A stretch of DNA of 64,000 nucleotides, taken from Desulfobaccales bacterium (GTDB taxonomy: Bacteria; Desulfobacterota; Desulfobaccia; Desulfobaccales; 0-14-0-80-60-11). The translations under genes were made by a program, and so were the position numbers. The stretch is from assembly GCA_041648175.1 (NCBI GenBank), contig JBAZPO010000013.1, positions 1 through 64,000 on the forward strand, given 5' to 3'. The notes beneath the pieces were generated by a model. That model was not told the DNA's origin, did no database searches, and saw only the letters and a program-made list of their open reading frames with translations. Shown one piece after another: positions 1 through 8,610 of the stretch. How positions within the stretch are numbered: position 1 is the stretch's first letter; each line of letters opens with the position of its first letter.

Positions 1-2
1 CC

Positions 3-122
3 ACCCTCTACCTGAAGGTCAAATGCAAAGAAGGGATCATCAAAAAAGCCTGGAAAAACCTGGACTCGGAAGGCTCCGGCCCCGCCACCCTAACCGAAGT
101 CCCCTGGGACCTGAAGGAATAA
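3..122 (+). CDS. C-terminal end of an unidentified protein (partial)
   Basis: Only the last 39 codons lie in the window, ending at TAA (120-122). The frame was read directly and has G/C-rich third positions like the genes nearby, so it looks coding. The peptide is lysine-rich (KEGIIKKAWKNL) and ends WDLKE. I do not recognise the family. The gene is convergent with the minus-strand exopolysaccharide operon, which ends about 60 bases further on, so it is probably a separate unit. Confidence 0.45.
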   Translation, partial: TLYLKVKCKEGIIKKAWKNLDSEGSGPATLTEVPWDLKE

Positions 123-181
123 GGCGAAGCAAAGGGGGAAACTCTCGGGAATGGCATATCCATAGATGAACAATGGAAAGG

Positions 182-1228
182 TTATTGTTTCGAAAAAGGA
201 GATGATTGGTTATTACAGGCTTTTTCAAGGAAATGATTGAGGATAAAGTCACTCAACATTATACCGATTTTTTTATGGACTAAGCCAGAAGGATGCCAGT
301 CATATTTACTTGCATGGAAATCTTTATAGGTAAATTGCGGCGTTAAAAATGAAACATTATAATAATCTATTTGATCATGTATCATATTCTTTATTACTGG
401 AGTAAACTCCGATCCATTCCCCTCTGCCGATGGCAACGTCAGAACCAAATAGCTGTAACCGTATTCCTGGGATAACTCTTTAAAATTATCAACAAATTTA
501 TAAGAATTAGAGACTATCGGTGGAAGCTTGCCATCGGCCGGCTCATAATTAATTTCTTGGCGCATCATCGTTCGGGACAAAATATCACGAAGCAAATAAC
601 TTAGATGAATCTTTCTCAGCACTAGTTTTAACGTAGGATATTTGTTGATCAATTGAGAGGCTTCACCATGGGTATTATAGCCCCATTTGTCTACCTGAGG
701 GGTGCGATTGGTGTCGAAATCATCGATCACTAGGCCCATGACCACCAAATCCGGGTTGACTTCAGGAACCCGGTATTTCAGGGTTTCGACCATTTCTTTA
801 ACGCTATAAGAAGAGACCCCAAAATTGAATACCGTAACGTTACAATGGTGTTGTAGCTGGTTCAAAGTCTTTTCGACGATTTCCGGATAGGTCTGTTCCG
901 TAGGCACACCGACCCCAAAAGTCACCGAGTTACCCACAAAGGCAATGCGATATTCGTTGGCCTGCTTGTTCCCATATGTGCGGCCCGGCACCGGACTGCG
1001 CAACCCCAAGGCATCGGTATTTGTCCAGACGATGCCGTGGGCCCGGACATGATTGAGATTTGGTTTCATAACATAAGGAATTTCCTGGCTTTTGCTAAAA
1101 GGCATATAGATAGGGTCATAAAAATACATATCGGCATAGCCCCAGACCCTGACCAATATTTCTAAGGAGAAAAAAATTATTAGGAAGGTATAGAGGAGAT
1201 ATAAACAGGTACGCAGAATGTTGCGCAT
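182..1228 (-). CDS. Membrane-anchored SGNH/GDSL-type hydrolase
   Basis: This 348-residue protein has one N-terminal membrane segment (about residues 8-28) followed by an extracytoplasmic SGNH-fold domain. Visible motifs are a block I variant GNSVTFG at about 99-105 (Ser as nucleophile, Asn in place of the Asp of GDS) and a block V motif DWHPSG near residue 320 carrying the catalytic Asp/His pair. Such proteins commonly add or remove O-acyl groups on secreted polysaccharides, so I infer a modification role for the exopolysaccharide made by this operon. ATG 1228 has a good AGGAG ribosome site. It is the last gene of the operon, about 150 bases after the preceding GT4 gene. Its substrate and direction (transferase or esterase) cannot be told from sequence. 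Confidence 0.75.
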   Translation of the reverse strand: MRNILRTCLYLLYTFLIIFFSLEILVRVWGYADMYFYDPIYMPFSKSQEIPYVMKPNLNHVRAHGIVWTNTDALGLRSPVPGRTYGNKQANEYRIAFVGNSVTFGVGVPTEQTYPEIVEKTLNQLQHHCNVTVFNFGVSSYSVKEMVETLKYRVPEVNPDLVVMGLVIDDFDTNRTPQVDKWGYNTHGEASQLINKYPTLKLVLRKIHLSYLLRDILSRTMMRQEINYEPADGKLPPIVSNSYKFVDNFKELSQEYGYSYLVLTLPSAEGNGSEFTPVIKNMIHDQIDYYNVSFLTPQFTYKDFHASKYDWHPSGLVHKKIGIMLSDFILNHFLEKACNNQSSPFSKQ

Positions 1229-1382
1229 TTTTCGACTCCTAAAACAAACCGAATAGTGATTGCATTTATAGCTTCAGGGAATCTCGTTTGGGGCTCATGA
1301 CTTCGATGGAATAAGCCGAGGAACCCTTAAGGTGTGGCGCGGTTTGCAGGGTTAAGAAAGGGCCCCCGGGAGAGGTGAAAAC

Positions 1383-2576
1383 TCACGAAGGTTCACCCTT
1401 GCGGCCGTCCCGAGCCATTTGCAGGACCTGGGCCAAGCGGGTCCCCTGGATATCCCAAGTCCAATTATTTTCGATAGTCTGGCGAGCCATAGCGCCAAAC
1501 CGGTGGCGCAGGTCATCATGCGTAATTAATTCCAGGAGCTTAGAGCCCATGGTGTCTCGATCGCCCGGCTCATAAAGCATGCCATTGTAGCCGTCACAAA
1601 CGAGTTCCTTGATTTGCCCCAGGGCCGGAAAGAGAACGGCTTTGCCAGCCGCCATATACTCCAATAATTTCATGGAGGAGCCGTAGAACAGGTAGTCTTC
1701 TTTGTAAGGGCTGATGACGATGTCCATGACGCTAAGGAGGCGTGGAATAAGCTCGTGGGGCTGGCTTCCGGTAAAAATGAAATGCGGCCCGAGGCCGGCG
1801 GTTGCAGCCCCGAGACGGAGGGCATCATCAACCCTGCCTTTACCCACGAAGAGGAAAACCACCCGGTCATGGGCTGCAATAATTTTGCGAGCCAGCGAGA
1901 GAAACCGCCCGATATCGCTAAAGAATTCGAAAGACCCGATATAGCCGATCACCACCCGGCCTTCGAGGCGCAAGCTTGCCATAAGATCTGGGTCGGGCTC
2001 CATGGGAGTAAAGGTGATGTGGTCGACGCCATTGGGTACGACATGGAGTTTGGCGGCAGGCGCTTCATAGCGCATCAGGTATCCCTTCAAAATTTCCGAT
2101 ATGCAGATAACCTGATCGGCGCCCTGCACATTGATCCCTTCTATCTTGCGAGCCAGCCAGGGGTACCGATAATACTGGGGATAAAAGAGGCGATACTCGT
2201 ACTCCAGGGGCGCTTCGGCGAACAGTACCAAGGGCAGGCGTCGACGGCGAGACGCAACCAGGGCCGCAAAGTTGACAAAAGAACTCACCGCCAGCACGAC
2301 GTCGGGGCGGAACCTGTCCAGGAGATTGAGTTCCTCCCGGATGAGGGCAAAATTCCGCAGGAAGATGCGGGGTACATGGCCGAAGCGACGAAGCGTCTGG
2401 ATTTTCTTGAGTCCCAGATATTCCCGGTCCTCACCAGGCTGTTTAGCAGTGAGGAACTGCACGTCCACCTGGTGACCGAGCCGCGTCAGCGCGCCAGCGA
2501 TAGCCCGAATCTGGGTAGCCGCACCGATAGCGGAACCCTCAATATCATGGTGATAGTTGAAATAAGAGATCTTCAT
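1383..2576 (-). CDS. GT4-family glycosyltransferase
   Basis: A 397-residue GT-B-fold enzyme with the usual two Rossmann-like halves. The N-terminal acceptor half starts MKISYFNYHHD and includes a glycine-rich GSAIGAATQ loop. The C-terminal donor half has GYIGSFEFFSDIG (about 215) and the retaining GT4 signature SSMKLLEYMAAGKAVL with a conserved Glu (about 305-320). It should add a sugar from a nucleotide donor to the growing exopolysaccharide on the cytoplasmic face. It lies 27 bases after the WecG-type gene and is presumably co-transcribed. The ribosome site before ATG 2576 is weak. Donor and acceptor are unknown. Confidence 0.8.
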   Translation of the reverse strand: MKISYFNYHHDIEGSAIGAATQIRAIAGALTRLGHQVDVQFLTAKQPGEDREYLGLKKIQTLRRFGHVPRIFLRNFALIREELNLLDRFRPDVVLAVSSFVNFAALVASRRRRLPLVLFAEAPLEYEYRLFYPQYYRYPWLARKIEGINVQGADQVICISEILKGYLMRYEAPAAKLHVVPNGVDHITFTPMEPDPDLMASLRLEGRVVIGYIGSFEFFSDIGRFLSLARKIIAAHDRVVFLFVGKGRVDDALRLGAATAGLGPHFIFTGSQPHELIPRLLSVMDIVISPYKEDYLFYGSSMKLLEYMAAGKAVLFPALGQIKELVCDGYNGMLYEPGDRDTMGSKLLELITHDDLRHRFGAMARQTIENNWTWDIQGTRLAQVLQMARDGRKGEPS

Positions 2577-2603
2577 TGGCCAGACGAGAATTTATGCCCG
2601 AGT

Positions 2604-3353
2604 TTAATGGCGTTCTCCATTTTTTAGGGCCTGATCCAGGACCCTCGCCCCAAAAAGGGGCAGACCCAGAAGATAACGCCGCCAGGTGGCGGGTTCCTGC
2701 CAGAGACGGTAAGCCCATTCAAACCCATTTTGCCGCAATGTGGGAGATAGGCGCTCCAACTCACCCGCTACAATTTTGAACATCCCCCCGCAGGTCAAGA
2801 CCAGGCTCACCTCCAACTGCTGCCGCCATTTTGCAGTCCAGAGGACCTGGCGGGGGTCACCCATCCCGACCCAGAGAACATCCGGCCGGACGGCGTTGAT
2901 CTCGGCGATAATATGCTCATCCCGAAAATCGAAGTAGCCATGCTGGGTGCCGGCAATGTGCAAACCCGGATAGGTCTCCTGAGCCTGACCGGCGGCCCGT
3001 TCGGCCAGGCCGGGTTCCCCACCCAAGAGGAAAAAACGATAGCCCTTCTGAACCGCAACCTCGCATAACTTGGGCCAAACATCGGTAGTGGTCAGTTTTT
3101 CCGGCAGATGCCTGCCTAACAAGCGGGAGGCCAGAATGAGAGAAGCCCCGTCTGCATACAACAGGTCAGCCTGGCGCAAGGCTTTCAGAAACTCGGGGTG
3201 ATGATAAGTGAGGTTAAGCACATGGGCATTGATGCCATGACCCACCGCACAACCGGGGGCCGCGATCAATGCCTCGATGCGGGCCAGCAAGGTGGGCATG
3301 GTGAAAATGCCTGTTGGCACCCCCAGAATATTGACGCATTCTTCTTTGCCCAC
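2604..3353 (-). CDS. WecG/TagA/CpsF-family glycosyltransferase
   Basis: This is a 249-residue member of the WecG/TagA/CpsF (GT26) family, which transfers N-acetylmannosaminuronate, ManNAc or related sugars onto a polyprenyl-linked intermediate. Visible signatures are VLNLTYHHPEF, the catalytic-Asp motif YADGASL, FFLLGGEPG, WVGMGDPRQ, and the C-terminal RLSPTLRQNGFEW with EPATWRRYL. The open frame extends upstream to 3596, but that stretch is a shadow of the GT2 gene. I chose GTG 3353 because an AGAGG motif lies about seven bases before it and the product then has the normal family length. GTG 3362 and TTG 3359 are alternatives that would overlap the GT2 stop codon. The near-overlap suggests translational coupling. 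Confidence 0.8.
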   Translation of the reverse strand: MGKEECVNILGVPTGIFTMPTLLARIEALIAAPGCAVGHGINAHVLNLTYHHPEFLKALRQADLLYADGASLILASRLLGRHLPEKLTTTDVWPKLCEVAVQKGYRFFLLGGEPGLAERAAGQAQETYPGLHIAGTQHGYFDFRDEHIIAEINAVRPDVLWVGMGDPRQVLWTAKWRQQLEVSLVLTCGGMFKIVAGELERLSPTLRQNGFEWAYRLWQEPATWRRYLLGLPLFGARVLDQALKNGERH

Positions 3354-3355
3354 AA

Positions 3356-4231
3356 TCAACACCTCTTGGAAGGTAACCGATTGCCATGGGTGAGCCGGTA
3401 AAGTTGTTCCGTTCGCAAATAACGGATCAGGTCCTGATCGGTGAGGCGCTGGAGATTGGGCTCGAAGTAACTGCCGAAGAACCCCCAGATGAAGGCCAGC
3501 CCACCCACCAGCCAGGGATATTCGGCCATGCGATAGAAGCCCCGGGCTATGGCAAAGAGGGGGTGGCTGCCGATGGCATAAGCGCACCGCCCCCAAATGA
3601 CCCGTCCCCGGATCGCCCCAAAGGTAGCTCCCTGCAGGCGATGATGAATGATGATAATCTGAGGATCATTAAGGGTTACCCAGCCATACCGGCGAGCGTC
3701 GGTTTCATCGATAATATCCCAGCCATAAACGCATTGGAGACCGCCAATATCCCGAAAGCATTCCCGCCGGTAAAACTTGGCTTGCCCCGGCACATGGTAG
3801 TCGGCACAGCGCTCGGGCACGAGGTCTCCTTTCAGCAGGAGCAGTGTAGTGCCGCTGGCCATCCCCACTTTGGGATCGTCAAAGCGCTTCATGATGGCGG
3901 CGAAGGTTTCGGCCTCAAATTCCAAGTCGCAATCCAACTTGGCGATGACATCGAAAGGCTCATCTCCCAAAGCCTCCAGGCCGGCGCAAAAGGCCCTGAC
4001 GACGCCAGCCCCCAGCTCGCGGCTACCCCCCCGCTCCCGCCGGACCAGCCTGATCCAGGGGTGCTTCGCAGCATAGCGCCCTACGATCTCGGCGGTGCGA
4101 TCCCGACTGCCATCGTCCACGATGATCCAGAGATGGGGCCGATAGGTCTGCTTGACTACCGAATCCAAGGTGAACTGCACAAATTGCGCTTCATCCCGGC
4201 AGGGACTGATAACGACTAAGCGGCGCTGCAT
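3356..4231 (-). CDS. GT2-family glycosyltransferase, copy 2 of a tandem pair
   Basis: A 291-residue inverting GT-A enzyme. The N-terminus MQRRLVVISPCRDEAQF and IIVDDGSRDRTAEIV form the nucleotide-binding part. KLDCDLEF is the DXD-like metal site, here with Cys between the acids, and YGWDIIDETDARRYGW is the acceptor/catalytic ED-type region. The C-terminal part contains hydrophobic stretches around LVGGLAFIWGFFGSYF. It aligns end to end with the gene at 4278-5180, so the two arose by tandem duplication. ATG 4231 has an AAGGAA site. The ORF overlaps the possible upstream starts of wecG. It probably adds one residue of the exopolysaccharide repeat; the sugar is unknown. Confidence 0.8.
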   Translation of the reverse strand: MQRRLVVISPCRDEAQFVQFTLDSVVKQTYRPHLWIIVDDGSRDRTAEIVGRYAAKHPWIRLVRRERGGSRELGAGVVRAFCAGLEALGDEPFDVIAKLDCDLEFEAETFAAIMKRFDDPKVGMASGTTLLLLKGDLVPERCADYHVPGQAKFYRRECFRDIGGLQCVYGWDIIDETDARRYGWVTLNDPQIIIIHHRLQGATFGAIRGRVIWGRCAYAIGSHPLFAIARGFYRMAEYPWLVGGLAFIWGFFGSYFEPNLQRLTDQDLIRYLRTEQLYRLTHGNRLPSKRC

Positions 4232-4277
4232 ATCTTATATTCCTTTCGCAAACTCATAACCCCACTTGCCCAACGCT

Positions 4278-5180
4278 TTAGAAAACGCACGACCTCCCGA
4301 CCACATGCTGAGCTGCGGCTGGCAAACGATTGCCATGGGTGAGCCGGTAGAGTTGTTCCTGTCGCAAATACCGGATCAGCTCCGTATCGGAGAGGCGCTG
4401 GATGCCGGAGTTGAAGTAACTGGAAATAAAACCCCAAATGAAGGCCAACCCTCCCACCAACCACGGTCGCTGCGCCATGCGGTAGAAGCCCCGGGCTATG
4501 GCAAAGAGGGGGTGGCTGCCGATGGCATAAGCACACCGTCCCCAGATAACCCGCCCCTGGATAGCCCCGAAGCTGGAGCCTTGCATCCGGTGGTGGATGA
4601 AAATGATCTTGGGGTCACTGAGGGTGATCCAACCATGGCGCCGGGCATCGGTTTCATCAATGACGTCCCAGCCGTAGACCGGCTGTAGTCCGCCGATATC
4701 CCGGAAGCATTCGCGGCGGTAAAATTTGGCGTTGCCCGGGACGTGAAAGGAGGTATAAAGTTCGAAAACGAGTTTATGCCCCACCAGCAGATAGGTATTG
4801 CCACTGGCCATGCCCACCATGGGGTCGTCAAAGTGGGCCATGACGGCTGCTAAAGTTTCCGGCCCGAACTCGGTATCGCTATCCAGTTTGGCGATAACGT
4901 CGAAAGGTTCATCTCCCAGGGCAACCAGACCGGCGTTAAAGGCGCTTACCACGCCGGGTCCTAGCTGTCGGCTGCCCCCCCGCTCCCGCCGGACCAGCCT
5001 GATCCAGGGATGTTCGATGGCGTAAGATTCGACGATCTCGGCGGTCCTATCCTGGCTGCCATCATCGACGATAATCCAAAGATCGGGGCGATAGGTCTGT
5101 TTGATGACGGAGTCCAGGGTAACCTTAACGAACTGCTCCTCATCCCGACAGGGACTGATAATCACCAGCCGGCGTTTCAT
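4278..5180 (-). CDS. GT2-family glycosyltransferase, copy 1 of a tandem pair
   Basis: A 300-residue GT2 enzyme, collinear with its downstream neighbour. It has MKRRLVIISPCRDEEQF, IIVDDGSQDRTAEIV, a DXD site KLDSDTEF (a normal DSD, unlike DCD in the copy), and GWDVIDETDARRHGW. The C-terminus has hydrophobic segments (LVGGLAFIWGFISSYF) and a short tail GNRLPAAAQHVVG not shared with the copy. ATG 5180 overlaps the stop codon of the amidotransferase gene (ATGA), so I rejected the longer frame starting at 5243. The coupling indicates one operon. Differences in the metal site and loops may mean different donors. Confidence 0.8.
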   Translation of the reverse strand: MKRRLVIISPCRDEEQFVKVTLDSVIKQTYRPDLWIIVDDGSQDRTAEIVESYAIEHPWIRLVRRERGGSRQLGPGVVSAFNAGLVALGDEPFDVIAKLDSDTEFGPETLAAVMAHFDDPMVGMASGNTYLLVGHKLVFELYTSFHVPGNAKFYRRECFRDIGGLQPVYGWDVIDETDARRHGWITLSDPKIIFIHHRMQGSSFGAIQGRVIWGRCAYAIGSHPLFAIARGFYRMAQRPWLVGGLAFIWGFISSYFNSGIQRLSDTELIRYLRQEQLYRLTHGNRLPAAAQHVVGRSCVF

Positions 5181-7078
5181 GTCTCCCACTCCCCCCGGCC
5201 GCGAACCCGTCGCCACCAGATGGCAAAAACCAGCAAGGCCCATAACTGTTTGCCAAAATCCCGCTGGCCGCGGATATGCGCCTCGGTCATTTCCTGAACA
5301 TAGGCCAGGTTGAAGAACCCGGTCTCAGCCAGGGTCTCCATGAGGCGATGTTCCTTGGCATAATCCAGAAGGTGTTGTTGGAGCCAAAATTCCACCGGGG
5401 GATTAAAGCCGCGTTTTCGCCGATTTATGATGACCGGGGGGAGGGCAGGCTCCAGGGCTTTACGGAAGAGGAACTTAGTTTCCCATCCCTTTAATTTGAG
5501 GTCCATGGGTACGGAGAGGGCAAATTCCACCAGGGTATGGTCCAGCAGGGGCACCCGGACTTCCAGGGAACAGGCCATGCTCATCCGGTCCACCTTGACC
5601 AGCAGACTATCTGGCAGATAGACCGACAGGTCTGCCATATTAGCTTGGGCGATGGGATCGAGGCCGGGGTAGGCAACGGGTACGGCCCAGAAGTGTCCCA
5701 GATAAGGGAGTCCGGCAGTCTGGCGGCGAAAATCCGGGGAGAACAGGCGTTGCTGCTCCTCGGGCGTGAAAAACGCCACTTTGCGAGTATATCCCTGGAA
5801 CAAGGGGTACAGAGAGGAGGACGCGATCCGTTCCATCCGATGTTCCCAGTAACCCAGGCGAGGTGAACCGAAGGTGGGCAGATGACGGGTGGCCGCGGCC
5901 AGGGAACGGCGTATCCACACCGGCAAAAGGCCCAGCCAGCGGTTGAGCTGGAGACCCTGATAATGGGTGTAACCGCCAAAAATTTCGTCTCCGCCTTCGC
6001 CGCTCAAGGCCACCGTGACCCGCCGGCGGGTGGCCTGGGAAAGCAGATAAGTGGGAATGATGGTGGCATCCGCCAGGGGTTCATCCAGATGCCACAGGAG
6101 CTTGGGCAGAAGGTCGGTGGCTTCCGAGGTGACCCGGAAAGTTTCATGGGAGGTGCCCAGATGCTGGCTGACCATGGCGGCATAGCGGGTCTCATCATAC
6201 TTGGGGACCTCAAAACCCACGTTGAAAGAGCGGATTTCGTTGAGGCCCAATTCAGCCATGGCCGCGGTCACTGCGCTGGAATCAAGCCCGCCGGAGAGAA
6301 AGACCCCCAGAGGCACATCCGCCATCAACTGAAGGCGCACTGCCTCCTTGAGGCGGTGGCGCAGGTCCTCACACCAATCCTCCAGAGTCCTCTCAGGCGT
6401 CGGGGTAACCATGGGGCGCCAGTATTTTCGCGTCTTGACCTTCCGGTCGGTCACGGTCAACAGCTCGCCCGGCTGGAGCTTGTGGACCTGTTGATAAATG
6501 GTGCCTGAGCCCGGGATAAAATGGTGAGAGAAGTATTCAAAGACGCTTTGTTGATTGACCGCGGCATCAAATCCGGGCAACAGGAGGAGGCTCTTGATTT
6601 CTGAGGCGAAAGCAAAGGTGTCGGACTTCCGGGTATAAAAAAGGGGCTTGACGCCCAAGCGATCCCGGGCCAGGAGCAGTTTGCGCCGGCGGCTGTCCCA
6701 GACGGCGAAGGCGAACATGCCGTTTAAGTGGTCCACGACCTCATCGCCCCAGGTTTCGAAACCGTGCACGATGACTTCGGTATCGGAGGAGGTGCGGAAG
6801 GTGTGGCCTTGTTGTTTGAGATAACTCCGAAGTTCCTGAAAATTATAGATCTCGCCGTTGAAGACCACCGTGACGGTCTGGTCTTCGTTGGACATGGGCT
6901 GGCGCCCGCCGCTCAGATCGATGATGCTCAAGCGCCGGAAGCCCAGTCCCAGACCGCGATCCATGAAAAAACCTTCATCATCGGGCCCGCGGTGGCTTAA
7001 AACCGAGGTCATGCGCCGCAGCAGTCCCTGATCGACAGGTTCTTCATTCAAATGCAAGATACCGGTGATACCGCACAT
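5177..7078 (-). CDS. Asparagine-synthase-like amidotransferase of exosortase/EPS type
   Basis: A 633-residue class II glutamine amidotransferase fused to an asparagine-synthetase domain. The start MCGITGILHL exposes Cys2, the glutaminase nucleophile, so ATG 7078 is the start rather than the upstream extension. RLSIIDLSGG and FNGEIYNF are glutaminase motifs. FLSGGLDSSAV (about residue 257) is the ATP pyrophosphatase loop, and ALSGEGGDEIFGGY follows. Length and motif set match the amidotransferase found in exosortase (XrtA/PEP-CTERM) exopolysaccharide loci. No exosortase is visible in this window, so the link is by family only. It probably amidates a carboxyl group on a sugar or carrier. It is the second gene of the operon, four bases after the GT4 gene and overlapping the GT2 gene. 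Confidence 0.82.
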   Translation of the reverse strand: MCGITGILHLNEEPVDQGLLRRMTSVLSHRGPDDEGFFMDRGLGLGFRRLSIIDLSGGRQPMSNEDQTVTVVFNGEIYNFQELRSYLKQQGHTFRTSSDTEVIVHGFETWGDEVVDHLNGMFAFAVWDSRRRKLLLARDRLGVKPLFYTRKSDTFAFASEIKSLLLLPGFDAAVNQQSVFEYFSHHFIPGSGTIYQQVHKLQPGELLTVTDRKVKTRKYWRPMVTPTPERTLEDWCEDLRHRLKEAVRLQLMADVPLGVFLSGGLDSSAVTAAMAELGLNEIRSFNVGFEVPKYDETRYAAMVSQHLGTSHETFRVTSEATDLLPKLLWHLDEPLADATIIPTYLLSQATRRRVTVALSGEGGDEIFGGYTHYQGLQLNRWLGLLPVWIRRSLAAATRHLPTFGSPRLGYWEHRMERIASSSLYPLFQGYTRKVAFFTPEEQQRLFSPDFRRQTAGLPYLGHFWAVPVAYPGLDPIAQANMADLSVYLPDSLLVKVDRMSMACSLEVRVPLLDHTLVEFALSVPMDLKLKGWETKFLFRKALEPALPPVIINRRKRGFNPPVEFWLQQHLLDYAKEHRLMETLAETGFFNLAYVQEMTEAHIRGQRDFGKQLWALLVFAIWWRRVRGRGEWET

Positions 7079-7082
7079 AGTA

Positions 7083-8324
7083 TTAAGATTTCTGTTGGGA
7101 TTCCAGCGCGGCCGCAAAGAGGCCCTGAAGCTGTCGAGCGCTGTTCTCGCCGTTGAATTGAGCAACCACCAAGTCACGTCCGGCCCGGGCCAGGCGACGG
7201 GCCAGGTTCTGATCCTGGATCAATCGGGCCAGGGCTTCGGCCAGGGCCGCCGCATCATCCGGAGCTACCAGAAGACCGGTTTCGCCGTCCAGCACCAGTT
7301 CGGGGATGCCGGAAACCCGGGTGGCCACCACCGGGATTTCCATGGCCATGGCTTCGATTAACACCGTTGGGATACCGTCGGCATCCTGATTTCGCACACA
7401 GGAAGGCATGGCCAGCACATCTGCCTGTTGGTAGTAAGACAGGCACACGTCCGACGGCAGTTTCCCCTTCATTATTACTCGGTCAGTAACCCCCAAATCT
7501 TTAATCATATTCTCGAGGCGCTCGGCTTCTGGACCTGCACCGATGATGAGACACCGGCAGGCTAGGTCCTGGTCGCGCAGCAGGCCGCACGCCGAAACCA
7601 GGGTATGGAATCCCTTGGTTTCAACCAGACGCCCCACGGCGATGATGCAGGGGGGCTCCCCCAGCGGGTGGGGATAAGGACAGAATCTGGCGGTATCCAA
7701 GCCGTTCCGGACCACCACCAGATGGGCCTTTTCGGCTTCGGGATAGTGTTCCCGCAGATAGCGCACATTATACCGGCTAATGCAGGCCACAAACGCCGCG
7801 GCCGAGAGCTTGGTGGGCAGCAGGAGTTTATCGATAAAGATGTCAAAGGCATGGGCGGTAAAGCTGAAGGAAATGCCAGCCAGGCTAGCTGTCATCAAAG
7901 CCACACTGGCGGCGGCATTGGCAAAATGGGCGTGGAGGTGTTTAATGCCGCTACGGCCCAGGCGCCAGGCGGCAAAGGGAGCCACCATGAAGTAAGACAG
8001 GCTGCGGCGGCGGGACTGCCAGGTTCTGTCGGCGATAAAGACATAGGCGTAAAGGCAGTGGAAGTAACGCCGGGGAAAGCGGAGCGCAAAAAGGAGATGG
8101 GCCAGCCAGAACAAGGGGTTGCGAGGTTGCACCAAGATCTCCACCTCGCTATCCAGGTCTGGCGCTTCGGGATGGTGCACGCCGGCATCGGGTTGACGGA
8201 GGCTGAAGGGCTTGATCTCAAGTCCCAGACGGCGGAGTGCGGTAATTTCCCGCACCACGAAGGTTTCCGCCACCGCGGGCAGGTTGCGCGCCAGATACGC
8301 AATGGGAGCGAGGCCGTTAGCCAT
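7083..8324 (-). CDS. GT4-family glycosyltransferase
   Basis: A 413-residue GT-B transferase. The N-terminal region MANGLAPIAYLARNLPAVAE contains a P-x-x-x-E-x-F pattern typical of exosortase-locus and colanic-acid-type GT4 enzymes. The donor domain starts near IIAVGRLVETKGF and includes GKLPSDVCLSYYQQADV and DGIPTVLIEAMAMEIPVVAT, with the retaining GT4 Glu residues and PELVLDGETG. It is the first gene of the minus-strand operon. ATG 8324 was preferred over an in-frame TTG at 8354 because homologous proteins start near this point; neither has a strong ribosome site. The roughly 290-base gap to the divergent TPR gene probably carries promoters for both directions. Confidence 0.8.
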   Translation of the reverse strand: MANGLAPIAYLARNLPAVAETFVVREITALRRLGLEIKPFSLRQPDAGVHHPEAPDLDSEVEILVQPRNPLFWLAHLLFALRFPRRYFHCLYAYVFIADRTWQSRRRSLSYFMVAPFAAWRLGRSGIKHLHAHFANAAASVALMTASLAGISFSFTAHAFDIFIDKLLLPTKLSAAAFVACISRYNVRYLREHYPEAEKAHLVVVRNGLDTARFCPYPHPLGEPPCIIAVGRLVETKGFHTLVSACGLLRDQDLACRCLIIGAGPEAERLENMIKDLGVTDRVIMKGKLPSDVCLSYYQQADVLAMPSCVRNQDADGIPTVLIEAMAMEIPVVATRVSGIPELVLDGETGLLVAPDDAAALAEALARLIQDQNLARRLARAGRDLVVAQFNGENSARQLQGLFAAALESQQKS

Positions 8325-8610
8325 AGGTGTGAATTGACCCGAAAGAACCCGCAATCGCGAGGATCATGAGAAAGCGCCGCGACCGAGGCCCGTTTATTGG
8401 TAAGGGTTTTTGGCCCATGGCAGGATCATGCGAAAAGTTCATCGCTACTCAAGTTCATCGGTAATCAGCACCAAAAAATCAAAAAAAATCTCAAGAAACT
8501 CTCGACTGATTTATTTAACTGCGCTCAAGTGCCGATTAAAATAAAATAGGGGGCAGATATTCGGGATATCGTATCGTGTTTTGTTAGGAACCTGAAGAAG
8601 AAAAAATTAT

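Noticed and set aside
1755..2627. A 290-residue open frame antisense to the GT4 gene
   Set aside because: It is a complement-strand shadow of a well-supported glycosyltransferase with no family features of its own.
3354..3596. N-terminal extension of the WecG-type gene, resembling part of the frame at 4216-4536
   Set aside because: The resemblance comes from both lying in the same alternate frame of the two duplicated GT2 genes; a normal-length start exists at GTG 3353.
3386..4219. A 277-residue open frame antisense to the GT2 gene
   Set aside because: Shadow of the duplicated GT2 gene. A similar shadow on the other copy simply reflects the duplication.
8415..8432. Possible sigma-54 promoter (GGCAGGATCATGC) upstream of the TPR gene
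   Set aside because: The GG and GC elements are nine bases apart instead of ten and the flanks match poorly.
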